The notes: a model not told the origin generated them from the sequence alone. Numbered from the stretch's first letter, positions 1-7,656 are shown. The stretch is 17,492 bases of DNA from Paramuribaculum sp. (GCA_029058705.1 JAIDXA010000077.1:1-17492); one strand, 5' to 3'. Made by a program: numbers and translations.

Positions 1-117
1 CTATTGCTTCTTCTCTCCCGAGAGTCACCTCTCGAAACTTGCAAGTCGCTCTGGGGTTCGTCGGCAACTACGCCCCGCGTGGACTTTCACCACAGATGTA
101 TGACATGCCCGTCATAC
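1..117 (-). mobile_element. 5' end of a class C-like group II intron (partial)
   Basis: Read on the minus strand from 117 down to 1, this stretch is non-coding but strongly structured. It opens with GTATGAC-GGGCAT-GTCATAC, a 5' hairpin with GGCATG in the loop region (98-117). Next comes GTGGTGAAAGTCCAC (79-93), then a GGGG/CCCC stem (73-76 with 53-56), then CGAGAG-GTGA-CTCTCG, a GNRA-capped hairpin (19-34). As I remember it, the Oceanobacillus iheyensis IIC intron begins with the same layout: GTGTG, a small hairpin containing GGCATG, GGTGAGAGTCC, then a further stem. Class C introns are known to insert just downstream of intrinsic terminators, in the direction of transcription. This element lies directly after the terminator at 121-151 and is co-oriented with it. 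The rest of domain I, the reverse transcriptase gene and domains V/VI would lie left of the window. The exact 5' nucleotide (G117) is inferred. Confidence 0.6.
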
Positions 118-120
118 ATA

Positions 121-151
121 AAAAAAGCTGAATTAACCATTCAGCTTTTTT
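121..151. terminator. Bidirectional intrinsic terminator after the HAD phosphatase gene
   Basis: A 13-bp perfect stem (AAAAAAGCTGAAT at 121-133, ATTCAGCTTTTTT at 139-151) closes a 5-base loop. Each strand leaves the hairpin in a T-run: TTTTTTATTTTT on the plus strand, seven T's then AT on the minus strand. It lies 31 bases past the stop codon of the HAD phosphatase gene, so it ends the nusB-to-HAD unit. The putative group II intron begins three bases beyond its minus-strand T-run. Confidence 0.9.
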
Positions 152-182
152 ATTTTTGTATCGGCACAACTCAGCCGACTCC

Positions 183-851
183 CTACAAGTCATAGGCTGC
201 AGAAATCCCGACAATATCAATAAGTTCGCGAATATCATCAATAAGAAAATCAGGGTTTGCCGCTGCCAATTCTTCAATTGTCCCGTTTCCGTAGGTCACA
301 CCGCACGTTTTAACTCCGGCTCGCTTGCCCATGAGAAGGTCAAAGCGGGCATCGCCAATCATCATTGTCTCATTTATATTCCATCCTTGTTCCGAGCAAA
401 TCAACTCGATTGCTTCTGGATCAGGTTTACCCTCCCTGACATCATCTCCGGCAATTACCATATTGAAAAAAGCCCCGAACCCGTCATTTCTCATTAACTC
501 GAGAAGTGAACGACGGCTACGACTTGTCGCTATGACCATATCACATCCCGCTTCTTTCAAAGCGCGCAATGTCTCTCTGACATAAGGGACCATTCTTACA
601 AGCCGCGCCACTGGAAGTTCTGAATATATCTGCCTGTACACAGATGCAAACTCACAGCCCAATCCGCTTTTTGATTGAAACAGGACGTTTCCGACTTCAT
701 CAAGACGCAGGCCGATAACCGAACGCAATTCCGCATCAGATTTAACGGGTAGGCCGAGACGTTCGACAGTCAAACGCATAACCGTAACGATTGATTCTGC
801 CGTGTCACATAGAGTTCCGTCAAAATCAAAGATCAAATGCCTGATATTCAT
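183..851 (-). CDS. HAD-superfamily hydrolase, phosphoglycolate phosphatase-like
   Basis: A 222-residue soluble HAD phosphatase with all four motifs. Motif I is DFDGT at residues 9-13 (Asp9 nucleophile, Asp11 general acid). Motif II is in VIATSR (Thr109/Ser110). Motif III is Lys142 in GKPDP. Motif IV is GDARFD (Asp167, Asp171). The roughly 70 residues after motif I form a helical C1-type cap, as in the phosphoglycolate phosphatase / beta-phosphoglucomutase group. The family removes phosphate from small metabolites; the substrate cannot be read from the sequence, and pyrophosphatase (PpaX-like) activity is also possible. It starts 8 bases after the coaE stop and is probably the last gene of the nusB-yajC-ybbR-coaE unit, with a strong terminator just downstream. 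No secretion signal is seen. Confidence 0.93.
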   Translation of the reverse strand: MNIRHLIFDFDGTLCDTAESIVTVMRLTVERLGLPVKSDAELRSVIGLRLDEVGNVLFQSKSGLGCEFASVYRQIYSELPVARLVRMVPYVRETLRALKEAGCDMVIATSRSRRSLLELMRNDGFGAFFNMVIAGDDVREGKPDPEAIELICSEQGWNINETMMIGDARFDLLMGKRAGVKTCGVTYGNGTIEELAAANPDFLIDDIRELIDIVGISAAYDL

Positions 852-859
852 AGATCAGT

Positions 860-1435
860 TTAACAATATAGTAGGTCAACCAGATATTCAATTTGCGGCA
901 ACAACGGACGCACATCATCATTGATTATAATATGAGTGTCGGGATGGCGCTGCGACTCCAGCTCCTTTGCCTGCGCTTTTATGCGATTGCATACATCGCC
1001 ACCGGTCAGCTCCGGATTTCGACCGATTACCCTACTGATTCTCACATCAAGGGGCGCGGTCACTTCCCAGACTGCATCGACGATTGCATCAAATCCACTT
1101 GAATACAGAATGGCTGTTTCGACAAATGCTAACGGAAAACGCCCTTTCCATATCAATAAATCATCTCTCACAACCGAATGGACTATGCGGTTGAGGCATT
1201 CAAGTTTGTCGGGATTTCCAAAAACAGCTTTTGACAATGCCCTACGGTCAATCTTACCTTCCACGATCGCGTCGCTCGCTACATCCTGCCCGATGCGGGT
1301 GATTATCGCCTCGTCTTCGTCCATCAGTATTTTAGCCCGGGAATCACAGTCATATACAGGATATCCCATATTCCTAAGGACAGAGGCCACTACGCTCTTA
1401 CCGACGCCAATACCTCCCGTAAGTGCAATAAGCAT
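860..1435 (-). CDS. coaE: Dephospho-CoA kinase
   Basis: A 191-residue protein of normal CoaE length. CoaE phosphorylates the ribose 3'-hydroxyl of dephospho-CoA with ATP, the last step of coenzyme A synthesis, in the cytoplasm. The P-loop GGIGVGKS is at residues 7-14 right at the N terminus, followed by YDCDSRA (Asp29, Asp31), matching the family's DAD-type substrate-binding motif. A basic lid region (RISRVIGR) and a C-terminal stretch with QRHPDTH also fit. It starts 2 bases after the ybbR stop, so translation is probably coupled. A YbbR-like gene next to coaE is, as I recall, a common Bacteroidetes arrangement. Nothing unusual is seen. Confidence 0.97.
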   Translation of the reverse strand: MLIALTGGIGVGKSVVASVLRNMGYPVYDCDSRAKILMDEDEAIITRIGQDVASDAIVEGKIDRRALSKAVFGNPDKLECLNRIVHSVVRDDLLIWKGRFPLAFVETAILYSSGFDAIVDAVWEVTAPLDVRISRVIGRNPELTGGDVCNRIKAQAKELESQRHPDTHIIINDDVRPLLPQIEYLVDLLYC

Positions 1436-1437
1436 AA

Positions 1438-2487
1438 TTATTCAGCATTTGATTCGTCTTGTTGGGTATTGACAGGAAGATCCGGCTCAATTCCCTGTTT
1501 TGCTTCTATAATATATTCTACGCTGTCAGGCTTGAATGACAGATTCTTCAGTCCCGCAGCTCCAGGAATTGCCTGCACCCGTACTTTCTGTGAAGCTCTG
1601 TCTATTGCACCAAAATCTACAAAAAGCTTCAAACTGGTCTCTCTTCCGTATTCGCTCATTGGAACAAGATAACTGACTTCCGCAGATGACGGGAAAGTGA
1701 TCAGACGAACATCGTCAGGCACATTCACAACATCGATTGGCACAGTTCTCTTTTTAGCGATCAGCGGTTCAACGGGAACCGTAAGCTTGACTTGATCCGG
1801 AATTATTCTGAGTCCTTCTACCGGACGGATCTTGACGATCAATTCAGTCGTGTCCTTCAATCCGCTTTTAACCACAGGATATGTCTCGACGGCAGCCAGA
1901 TCCCGGGGAAGATCCGTCGCAGAATAGACCATTACCGAATCGACATCCGATTTTACGGGTCCGGAAATTACATACTGCATATTAGGCTGCAGGTCACATT
2001 TGATAATCACCGGAAGCTTACGCCCTACATTTGATGTATAGATTGAACGAACAGACTCCGGTCGTATGCTGACAATCTTAACCCCCTGCCCGAAATAATC
2101 CCTGAACAGACCGTCGAATTTCTGACGCGGTATGGAAAAATAGCCTGAGCTTGAACTGTAATTCTCAAAATTGACCTTTAACGCCGGCAAATCATGCCAG
2201 AGAAACCGCAGGAACTGCACTCCTTTACCTTGCACCACCACATTTATCGTCTGCGGCAGTGGATCAACTATGACAATACTATCGGGGAGATTTTCGATCT
2301 CGAAAGGAACATCATAGTCCTTCTCAACCTCATCGTAAAGGGACAGGAACAACCAGAAAACTGTAGCGATACCCAGACAGATAATGAACACAAGCAGGTC
2401 TCCGCCTCGCGTCGATTTCTTGAAATCAAACTTGAAACGGGACTTGCCTCCTGAATTTCTGTGCAACTGATCTGTTCCGCCCATCAC
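1438..2487 (-). CDS. YbbR-like (CdaR-type) single-pass membrane protein
   Basis: A 349-residue protein with a basic cytoplasmic N terminus of about 30 residues, one hydrophobic segment at about 31-50 (LLVFIICLGIATVFWLFLSL), then a long beta-rich extracytoplasmic part. That part has repeated stretches of YbbR-domain type (PLPQTINVVVQGKG, then later units ending in PDSVEYII). YbbR domains are small beta modules; in Firmicutes the family member CdaR regulates the diadenylate cyclase CdaA. No cyclase gene is present here, so that role cannot be assumed. The gene lies between yajC and coaE. The start is ATGATG at 2487/2484 with no clear Shine-Dalgarno sequence. A GC-rich hairpin lies 18 bases upstream of it. 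Family call is good, function uncertain. Confidence 0.88.
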   Translation of the reverse strand: MMGGTDQLHRNSGGKSRFKFDFKKSTRGGDLLVFIICLGIATVFWLFLSLYDEVEKDYDVPFEIENLPDSIVIVDPLPQTINVVVQGKGVQFLRFLWHDLPALKVNFENYSSSSGYFSIPRQKFDGLFRDYFGQGVKIVSIRPESVRSIYTSNVGRKLPVIIKCDLQPNMQYVISGPVKSDVDSVMVYSATDLPRDLAAVETYPVVKSGLKDTTELIVKIRPVEGLRIIPDQVKLTVPVEPLIAKKRTVPIDVVNVPDDVRLITFPSSAEVSYLVPMSEYGRETSLKLFVDFGAIDRASQKVRVQAIPGAAGLKNLSFKPDSVEYIIEAKQGIEPDLPVNTQQDESNAE

Positions 2488-2505
2488 TATATTTCAAATG
2501 GCAAA

Positions 2506-2528
2506 GCCGCGGCTCAGATTGCCGCGGC
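2506..2528 (-). terminator. GC-rich hairpin between yajC and ybbR, weak terminator or attenuator
   Basis: An 8-bp all-GC stem, GCCGCGGC at both 2506-2513 and 2521-2528, closes a 7-base loop. On the minus strand it is followed by TTTGCCATTT, a poor T-run. It sits between the yajC stop (2552) and the ybbR start (2487). It could end part of the yajC transcripts, protect an mRNA 3' end, or reduce ybbR translation. Full termination is unlikely, because no promoter matching the consensus is seen between it and ybbR. Confidence 0.45.
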
Positions 2529-2551
2529 CCACATTAGATAAATCTTCAAAT

Positions 2552-2884
2552 TCAGCCTTTATTGTTTTCTGCGTTAGGATCTGCCTGAACATCGGCAGGA
2601 GATTCGTAAACCGAACCTTTGTCAATTGTTATGCAGACTCCCTGAGCTATCTCAAGGACAAACGTAGTTTCTTTTATTTTTTTCACTTTCCCATATATAC
2701 CTCCGGCTGTGACAACCTTCTGGCCTTCCTGGATACCTTCACGAAAATTGCGCAACGCTTTAGCTTTCTTCTGCTGCGGACGAATCATGAAGAAATAAAA
2801 GATTACAACAAGAAGCAGGATCATACCGATATTGATAAGCCCGCTGTTTTCAGCACCAGCCTGAAGTAAAACGAAAGATAGCAT
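2552..2884 (-). CDS. yajC: Preprotein translocase accessory subunit YajC
   Basis: A 110-residue YajC. The family is a small inner-membrane partner of SecDF next to the SecYEG channel. An N-terminal hydrophobic helix (NIGMILLLVVIFYFFMI) runs straight into the hallmark RPQQKKAK, followed by a basic stretch and the small beta domain (GQKVVTAGGIYGKVKKI). The C terminus is acidic and Asn-rich. I place the start at 2884 rather than the in-frame ATG at 2908. AGGTGA lies at a suitable distance before 2884, and the predicted transcription start (about 2919) would leave only some 11 bases before 2908. The gene has its own consensus promoter and follows nusB. Confidence 0.94.
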   Translation of the reverse strand: MLSFVLLQAGAENSGLINIGMILLLVVIFYFFMIRPQQKKAKALRNFREGIQEGQKVVTAGGIYGKVKKIKETTFVLEIAQGVCITIDKGSVYESPADVQADPNAENNKG

Positions 2885-2923
2885 ATTATCACCTATTATT
2901 GTTAGCATTAATGTTTGTTTCTA

Positions 2924-2955
2924 CAAAGATAGAATTAAATGAGGGTTAAACCAAA
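2924..2955 (-). promoter_or_regulatory. Bacteroidetes-type promoter of yajC
   Basis: On the minus strand, TTTG (2952-2955) is followed after 20 bases by TATCTTTG (2924-2931), an exact match to the -33/-7 consensus TTTG...TAnnTTTG of Bacteroidetes. The expected transcription start is near 2919, about 35 bases before the chosen yajC start. It lets yajC-ybbR-coaE-HAD be expressed apart from nusB. Confidence 0.75.
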
Positions 2956-2966
2956 CGATCGAATGA

Positions 2967-4388
2967 TTATTTTTTATGAATAACACCCTCGTCGCGCAAA
3001 TAGTTGATCACGGAAAAGAGAATTCCATTAATAAACTGTCCGCTCCTGGGTGTACTGTAGTAGTTTGCAATCTCGATATATTCGTTCAGTGTAACCGGTA
3101 TAGGTATAGCCGGAAATTTTACGAGTTCGGAAATCGCCGACGACATGATTATGACATCCATAAATGCCAGGCGTTCCGGATCCCAGTTGTTGGCATTGAT
3201 GAATTTGTCGATATACGAGCGATATGTGTCAAAATTGTCAATCGTATCTGTAAACAATTGTTCGCCAAACCGTTCATCTTCCAGATCCTTGAACTGTGGC
3301 AAAATGCATGATTCAGCATTCTCATCATCAGGCCGCTGGCCGATCTTTCTGAATGTCTTTACTACAAAAGTCCCTATGATATCGACATCGTCATTCCAGA
3401 AAACCGATTTCTCTTCAAGAAGATCAGCGAGTCTGTCAGATGGAAGAATCATGCGTTTCATAATCTGACGCCAGAAATCGCTATCCTCTTCAATGCTTCC
3501 CCCCTCGGAAGCCATATATTCGCGATATATGTCAGACTTTAATATGTCATCAAGCATTCCATGAAGAAAATCGATATCATCAAACCAGTTTATGCGGTTT
3601 TCCTCACAATACTCTGTTAGTTTCTCATCTTTTGACAGACTCTTCACCAACCGGTTGTCGACAAACTTCATATTCGGATTGAGGTCTTCAGCGGTAACAA
3701 GATATTTATGCCGTCCTGCATCAAGGCGGCGATCCTGCAACTCGACAAGCGCACACGGAAGCGCAAGCAACCTATTGTATAGTTCATAACTCTTGTCAAG
3801 CGAACGCCGAAGCGAGTTTTTAGACTCAACCAGAAGTTTGCGCGCATCGCCACAGCTTCTAATTGTCGCATCCATCATCTGCAGAGCCGCTTCATAGCCC
3901 ACGTTTGTGAAATTCTCATCAGTGCGGGCAGCCGTCAGCAGATCCTGATTTTTCATAAAAATCGAATTGATCACTACGCTCCAGAAATCAATGTCATCCT
4001 GAATCGTTTTTTCCTTACGATGTGTATAACTTCTATAGATTGCCGATTTGATGATCTGATCGTAGATCGACTCAAGCGCTGAGTCGAAACGCGAAGCTTC
4101 TGCCGATCGTTTGAAAATAGTTGCTTTGACCGAAGGATCTGACTTTAAGGCACGGCCTATACGGTTGTCCCCGATATATTTGTTTGAAAATACGAGAGTC
4201 GACGACCCTGCTTTATAGCCGGAAAGTCGGAGTGCCATCAACAATAAATCGAGATAAAAGTTATAGGCATAGATTTTGTCACGGGATGCAGACTCTGGAA
4301 CCGGATAGAGATGAAACTCATTTCTGTTAAGAAAGTAGCAAAATAACATTTGGACTACCTTCATGCGGATCAAAACTCGATTTATCAT
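2967..4388 (-). CDS. nusB: Transcription antitermination factor NusB, enlarged form with internal duplication
   Basis: A 473-residue protein. NusB binds BoxA RNA with NusE (S10) and supports antitermination on rRNA operons. The N terminus MINRVLIRMKVVQMLFCYF and C terminus (IPVTLNEYIEIANYYSTP, then SGQFINGILFSV) are typical of Bacteroidetes NusB, with the conserved NEYIEIA helix. E. coli NusB is about 140 residues and Bacteroides forms are, as I recall, about 300, so this one is long. The extra length looks like a tandem copy of the Bacteroidetes-specific module. Residues 37-154 match 198-324: DKIY/DKSY, GDNRIGRALKSD/VDNRLVKSLSKD, IIKSAIYRSY/ILKSDIYREY, IQDDIDFW/IEEDSDFW. From the second element on, the offset is a constant 170. 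No transmembrane segment or frameshift is seen. Confidence 0.9.
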   Translation of the reverse strand: MINRVLIRMKVVQMLFCYFLNRNEFHLYPVPESASRDKIYAYNFYLDLLLMALRLSGYKAGSSTLVFSNKYIGDNRIGRALKSDPSVKATIFKRSAEASRFDSALESIYDQIIKSAIYRSYTHRKEKTIQDDIDFWSVVINSIFMKNQDLLTAARTDENFTNVGYEAALQMMDATIRSCGDARKLLVESKNSLRRSLDKSYELYNRLLALPCALVELQDRRLDAGRHKYLVTAEDLNPNMKFVDNRLVKSLSKDEKLTEYCEENRINWFDDIDFLHGMLDDILKSDIYREYMASEGGSIEEDSDFWRQIMKRMILPSDRLADLLEEKSVFWNDDVDIIGTFVVKTFRKIGQRPDDENAESCILPQFKDLEDERFGEQLFTDTIDNFDTYRSYIDKFINANNWDPERLAFMDVIIMSSAISELVKFPAIPIPVTLNEYIEIANYYSTPRSGQFINGILFSVINYLRDEGVIHKK

Positions 4389-4433
4389 TATATGAATGTT
4401 CTATTGATTAGACCTAAATTTCTATTTCGACTG

Positions 4434-4466
4434 CAAAATTAACTATTTTTACAGTATGACTGCCAA
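4434..4466 (-). promoter_or_regulatory. Probable promoter of nusB
   Basis: Minus-strand TAATTTTG (4434-4441) fits the TAnnTTTG -7 element. The best -33 candidate is TTG (4464-4466) with a 22-base spacer, longer than the other promoters in this window. The predicted start lies about 40 bases before the nusB ATG. It sits directly after the hydrolase gene, where no terminator is seen, so read-through from upstream is also likely. Confidence 0.5.
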
Positions 4467-4473
4467 TCTTCCC

Positions 4474-5511
4474 TCATTTTTTTTCATATGCCTCATAATT
4501 TTCAATAGACTTGAGTCTGGCTTCATCAGCAATTTCCTTGGCTGCAGGCATAAGAATCTTCCCGTTTCTGATCATTTTGTTTTTTAATGAATTCGCATAT
4601 GCCGACATGCGGCTGGTGCCGATAGACGGATCGCGCCGAAGTTCATCTGAAACACTGTCTACTGTTGCCGGGAGCACATACGAAGCGGGAGGATACCCGA
4701 GCATGCACCACATTACCGGCTTCCCGTCGCGCAATTCTATTACAACAGACGAAGCTGAAGTCGGGCGTGGAATAAAGTCCTTATCCGGAATTTTCACTCG
4801 TTTCATCGTGGAATAGACCGAATCAGAGGCGCTGTTGTAGTATTCCCTTGAAAGGAAATCCGTAAGTAGTTGAGGTGTGACTCCTTCGCCTTCACATGAC
4901 GGGACCAGCATTGCGCAGGCATTTCGGTAGCGTTCATACCCATAGCCTCCACTAAGGGATCCGGATACAGCGTAATTGCTGCGCACCAACAGATCATTTT
5001 CCGTATCGTGCAGCCAGAAAATCTCATAACCATTGTCATCTGTTTCAAAATAAGCGCCATGTCCATACATGTCAAGGACTCCGAAGTTGGCACGCACTCC
5101 AAGTGGCCGCGGCAAAGTATCAAGCAAATGCCTGAAATCATCGACTGTGACGCAACACTGCAACGCACGACTCATCAGAAAGCCTTCACGATCTTTCCAT
5201 CGGGCGCTATTGCGCGGCAAATTACCGGCCACCGTATTCATTACGGCAAAGCCGGAACGGTTTACCCCAGCCCACGCTTCAAGTTTAAGAGTGTCGTCGG
5301 CATTAAACAATGCGACATAATCAAACCTCGGATCCGCGGAACTGACAGTGTCGACATAATTTTCAGAATGGGATGTATCACGATGCTTCCACAACATTCC
5401 CCATCCAGAATTAGACGCGCCCTTTCCGATGACAGCAGACGTACATGGCCAGGCCGACAAAGAAAAAAGAATTACTATAAATGCACAGATTGATAGGTGT
5501 CGCACAGTCAC
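4474..5511 (-). CDS. Secreted Ntn-type amide hydrolase/acyltransferase (peptidase C45 / linear amide hydrolase type)
   Basis: A 345-residue exported protein. Residues 1-20 are a signal peptide (basic VRH, then a hydrophobic core). They are followed by Cys23 in WPCTSAVIGKG, the N-terminal nucleophile position of the C45/choloylglycine-hydrolase fold. Supporting motifs are WKHRD (43-45, equivalent to the family's RN-D/RT-D motif), GVNRSGFAVMN, the ANFGVLD strand and the late SNYAV. Relatives cleave linear amides or move acyl groups (isopenicillin N acyltransferase, bile salt hydrolase); the substrate is unknown. It starts with GTG overlapping the capA-like stop by 4 bp. GGAG is better spaced for a second GTG two codons on (5505), so either start is possible. 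Cys23 does not follow a classic AxA site or a lipobox. Its 3' end carries eight A's. Confidence 0.82.
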   Translation of the reverse strand: MTVRHLSICAFIVILFSLSAWPCTSAVIGKGASNSGWGMLWKHRDTSHSENYVDTVSSADPRFDYVALFNADDTLKLEAWAGVNRSGFAVMNTVAGNLPRNSARWKDREGFLMSRALQCCVTVDDFRHLLDTLPRPLGVRANFGVLDMYGHGAYFETDDNGYEIFWLHDTENDLLVRSNYAVSGSLSGGYGYERYRNACAMLVPSCEGEGVTPQLLTDFLSREYYNSASDSVYSTMKRVKIPDKDFIPRPTSASSVVIELRDGKPVMWCMLGYPPASYVLPATVDSVSDELRRDPSIGTSRMSAYANSLKNKMIRNGKILMPAAKEIADEARLKSIENYEAYEKK

Positions 5512-6587
5512 TCCATATAGGAATCTATAGCGGCAGTGTCTGCCGGCACGTTTTTATTATACTTTTCAAAGATATTCCGCGCACGGCTGACGAAACGTTC
5601 TCGAGCTCCCATCCATTGTACTGGCATCGGACCTTCAGCCGGAAGAACCCTATATGACTTATCGGATGCTGAGGGATGGGTGACAAACACCAACCGGTAA
5701 GTCGCCGTGTCAACAACGGCACGGCCTGAATCATCCCTACGGAGTCTGACACGTACCATCGCACCACCTTGCGTATCATCCTTCTTCATCGCAGACACAA
5801 AATTACCGAGGGAATACACAACAAAGACCTTCTTGTCATACTTCCTGTTATAACGCATCTCCATTGGCTGAATAACATGGGGATGCCCTCCGATAATCAG
5901 ATCCACGCCCTGATCTTCAAGAAAATCCGCAAGCTGCTTCTGCTCCTGATTCGGCAACAGGACATACTCGATACCCCAATGCATGCACGCGGCTATTATT
6001 TCCGCTCCTGAATCTTTTGCCTTTCTGACATCTTCCGCTATCTGTTTCCTGTCTATATAATCAACAACAACATCTCCCTGCACAGGAATTCCATTTGTTC
6101 CGTAGGTGTAGTTCAAGAAAGCTATTTTAAATCCATTAACGTCGCAGACCACAGGACACACACTATCGCGCTCAGCACGATTCCTGTAGATTCCGACATA
6201 CGGCAAACCTTCGGCATTCAGCCTGTCGATAGTACCTCTCAAACCTCGGTCACGCCTGTCAAGGGTGTGGTTGTTCGCAGCAAGGATAAAATCAAATCCG
6301 GATGTTTTCAACTGGGCAAGATAACTGTCTGGCGCATTAAAACATGGATACCCGGAATATGGAGCGCCGGCAATCGGAGTCTCAAGATTGACAACGGCCA
6401 AATCCGCCGACTTTATATACGGTTCAATGCCCTTATAGTAGTCTGAAAAATCATAAACATTTCCAGTCCTCTTAGCTGCATTAAGCTGCTTTTCATGCTG
6501 CATCGCATCTCCGGCAAAGACTATGTCGGCAGTCTGTGGAGATACAAGCCCGAGCGTAAATCCGAATAATAATCCAAATAGCGTCAT
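5508..6587 (-). CDS. CapA-family (PGA_cap) metallophosphatase-like protein, exported
   Basis: A 359-residue protein with a hydrophobic N terminus (about 2-20) and then the CapA calcineurin-like fold. Visible metal and active-site motifs are IVFAGDAM, VVNLETPI, AANNHTLD, CMHWGIEY, GGHPHVIQ and VYSLGNF. CapA/PgsA belongs to the capsular poly-gamma-glutamate machinery in Bacillus, but the family is broad and often occurs alone. No pgsB or pgsC partner is visible, so capsule synthesis should not be inferred. Its periplasmic location follows from the signal-like N terminus, which is odd in having no Lys or Arg before the hydrophobic core. It lies 14 bases after thiL and overlaps the following hydrolase gene by 4 bp, so the two exported proteins are probably co-translated. 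Confidence 0.88.
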   Translation of the reverse strand: MTLFGLLFGFTLGLVSPQTADIVFAGDAMQHEKQLNAAKRTGNVYDFSDYYKGIEPYIKSADLAVVNLETPIAGAPYSGYPCFNAPDSYLAQLKTSGFDFILAANNHTLDRRDRGLRGTIDRLNAEGLPYVGIYRNRAERDSVCPVVCDVNGFKIAFLNYTYGTNGIPVQGDVVVDYIDRKQIAEDVRKAKDSGAEIIAACMHWGIEYVLLPNQEQKQLADFLEDQGVDLIIGGHPHVIQPMEMRYNRKYDKKVFVVYSLGNFVSAMKKDDTQGGAMVRVRLRRDDSGRAVVDTATYRLVFVTHPSASDKSYRVLPAEGPMPVQWMGARERFVSRARNIFEKYNKNVPADTAAIDSYME

Positions 6588-6601
6588 CTGTATTGCCGGG
6601 G

Positions 6602-7636
6602 TTATTCAGACATGTGATTGAAACCTTGGGCCTTCAGTGTCATTTCCACTCCGTCGCGTGTGATAAGCGCACAACCCAGCTCCGGTTTGGTCATATGGCC
6701 TATGACTTTCACGCCACGCATCTTTGACATCTCATCGTGAAGATGCAGCGGAACAGTGAAAACAAGTTCGTAATCCTCGCCGCCGTTGAGTGCCGCGGTA
6801 GCGACATTCATGTTCAATTCTTCTGCCATGACTGCCGTCTGGTAATCTATCGGCAGACGATCTTCATAAATCCGGCATCCCGTATCCGAAGCCTTGCATA
6901 TATGAAGCAGTTCAGACGAGAGTCCATCGCTTATATCTATCATTGAAGTCGGGACAATGCCCTTTTCCTCAAGCTCACGAATGATATCCTTGCGAGCCTC
7001 GGGCTTCAGTTGGCGTTCGATCAGATACTCCTTGCCCTCGAATTTCGGAATAAAATCTTTGTCGCCATTGGATACTCGTTTTTCCCGTTCGAGAAGCTGC
7101 AAGCCCATATATGCCGAACCAAGATCTCCACTGACACATATCAGATCCGTGTCCTTCGCTCCCGACCGATAGACAATTTTATCCTGAGAAGCGTCACCGA
7201 TACATGTGATACTGATGACAAGCCCCGAGCGAGATGACGTCGTATCGCCTCCGACCAGATCAACGCCATAGATGTCGCAGGCAAGACGGATGCCAGAATA
7301 AAGCGCCTCTATATGCTCGACAGTGAATCGCGATGACACAGCCAAGCCTACAGTTATCTGTCGTGGAGTCCCGTTCATCGCATATATATCGGAAAAATTG
7401 ACGACCGCGGCCTTATAACCTAAATGCTTCAAGGGAACATACGTGAGATCAAAATGAACCCCTTCTACCAAAAGATCCGTGCTGACAAGGACTCTGCTGC
7501 CCGGATAGTCAAGCACAGCACAATCGTCGCCAACTCCCTTTACAGTCGATTCATTCACATTTTCCAGCCCGGAGGTGATCCGGTCAATAAGTCCGAATTC
7601 TCCGAGCTGCGAAATTTCTGTCTGATTTTCCATCAT
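6602..7636 (-). CDS. thiL: Thiamine-monophosphate kinase
   Basis: A 344-residue ThiL, of usual length. It phosphorylates thiamine monophosphate to thiamine diphosphate with ATP, the last step of cofactor synthesis; thiamine diphosphate is also the cofactor of MenD in this window. Motifs in order: GEFGLIDRI, GVGDDCAVL (nucleotide/Mg binding), STDLLVEGVHFD, GYKAAVVNFSDIYAM, DLVGGDTT, GDLGSAYMGL, MIDISDGLSSELLHI and the late GGEDYELVF. The start is ATGATG, 20 bases after the phosphorylase stop. It is the fourth gene of the probable sppA unit, and the position next to a purine nucleoside phosphorylase may only reflect operon history. No riboswitch is seen upstream. Confidence 0.96.
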   Translation of the reverse strand: MMENQTEISQLGEFGLIDRITSGLENVNESTVKGVGDDCAVLDYPGSRVLVSTDLLVEGVHFDLTYVPLKHLGYKAAVVNFSDIYAMNGTPRQITVGLAVSSRFTVEHIEALYSGIRLACDIYGVDLVGGDTTSSRSGLVISITCIGDASQDKIVYRSGAKDTDLICVSGDLGSAYMGLQLLEREKRVSNGDKDFIPKFEGKEYLIERQLKPEARKDIIRELEEKGIVPTSMIDISDGLSSELLHICKASDTGCRIYEDRLPIDYQTAVMAEELNMNVATAALNGGEDYELVFTVPLHLHDEMSKMRGVKVIGHMTKPELGCALITRDGVEMTLKAQGFNHMSE

Positions 7637-7656
7637 TTGGATAAAGCTCTGTTATT

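Noticed and set aside
4..277. Short reading frames on both strands across the left edge and the terminator
   Set aside because: They run through a perfect terminator and structured RNA-like sequence, and show no protein family features.
936..1472. A 178-codon plus-strand reading frame antisense to coaE
   Set aside because: coaE on the minus strand has all family motifs; this frame is Ser/Thr-rich shadow sequence.
4477..4484. Run of eight A's in the last codons of the secreted hydrolase as a possible frameshift site
   Set aside because: It directly precedes the stop codon, no downstream stimulatory structure is seen, and shifted frames gain no recognisable extension.
5508..6587. Poly-gamma-glutamate capsule operon
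   Set aside because: Only a CapA-like protein is present; no ligase or PgsC-like membrane partner lies nearby, and the neighbours are housekeeping genes.
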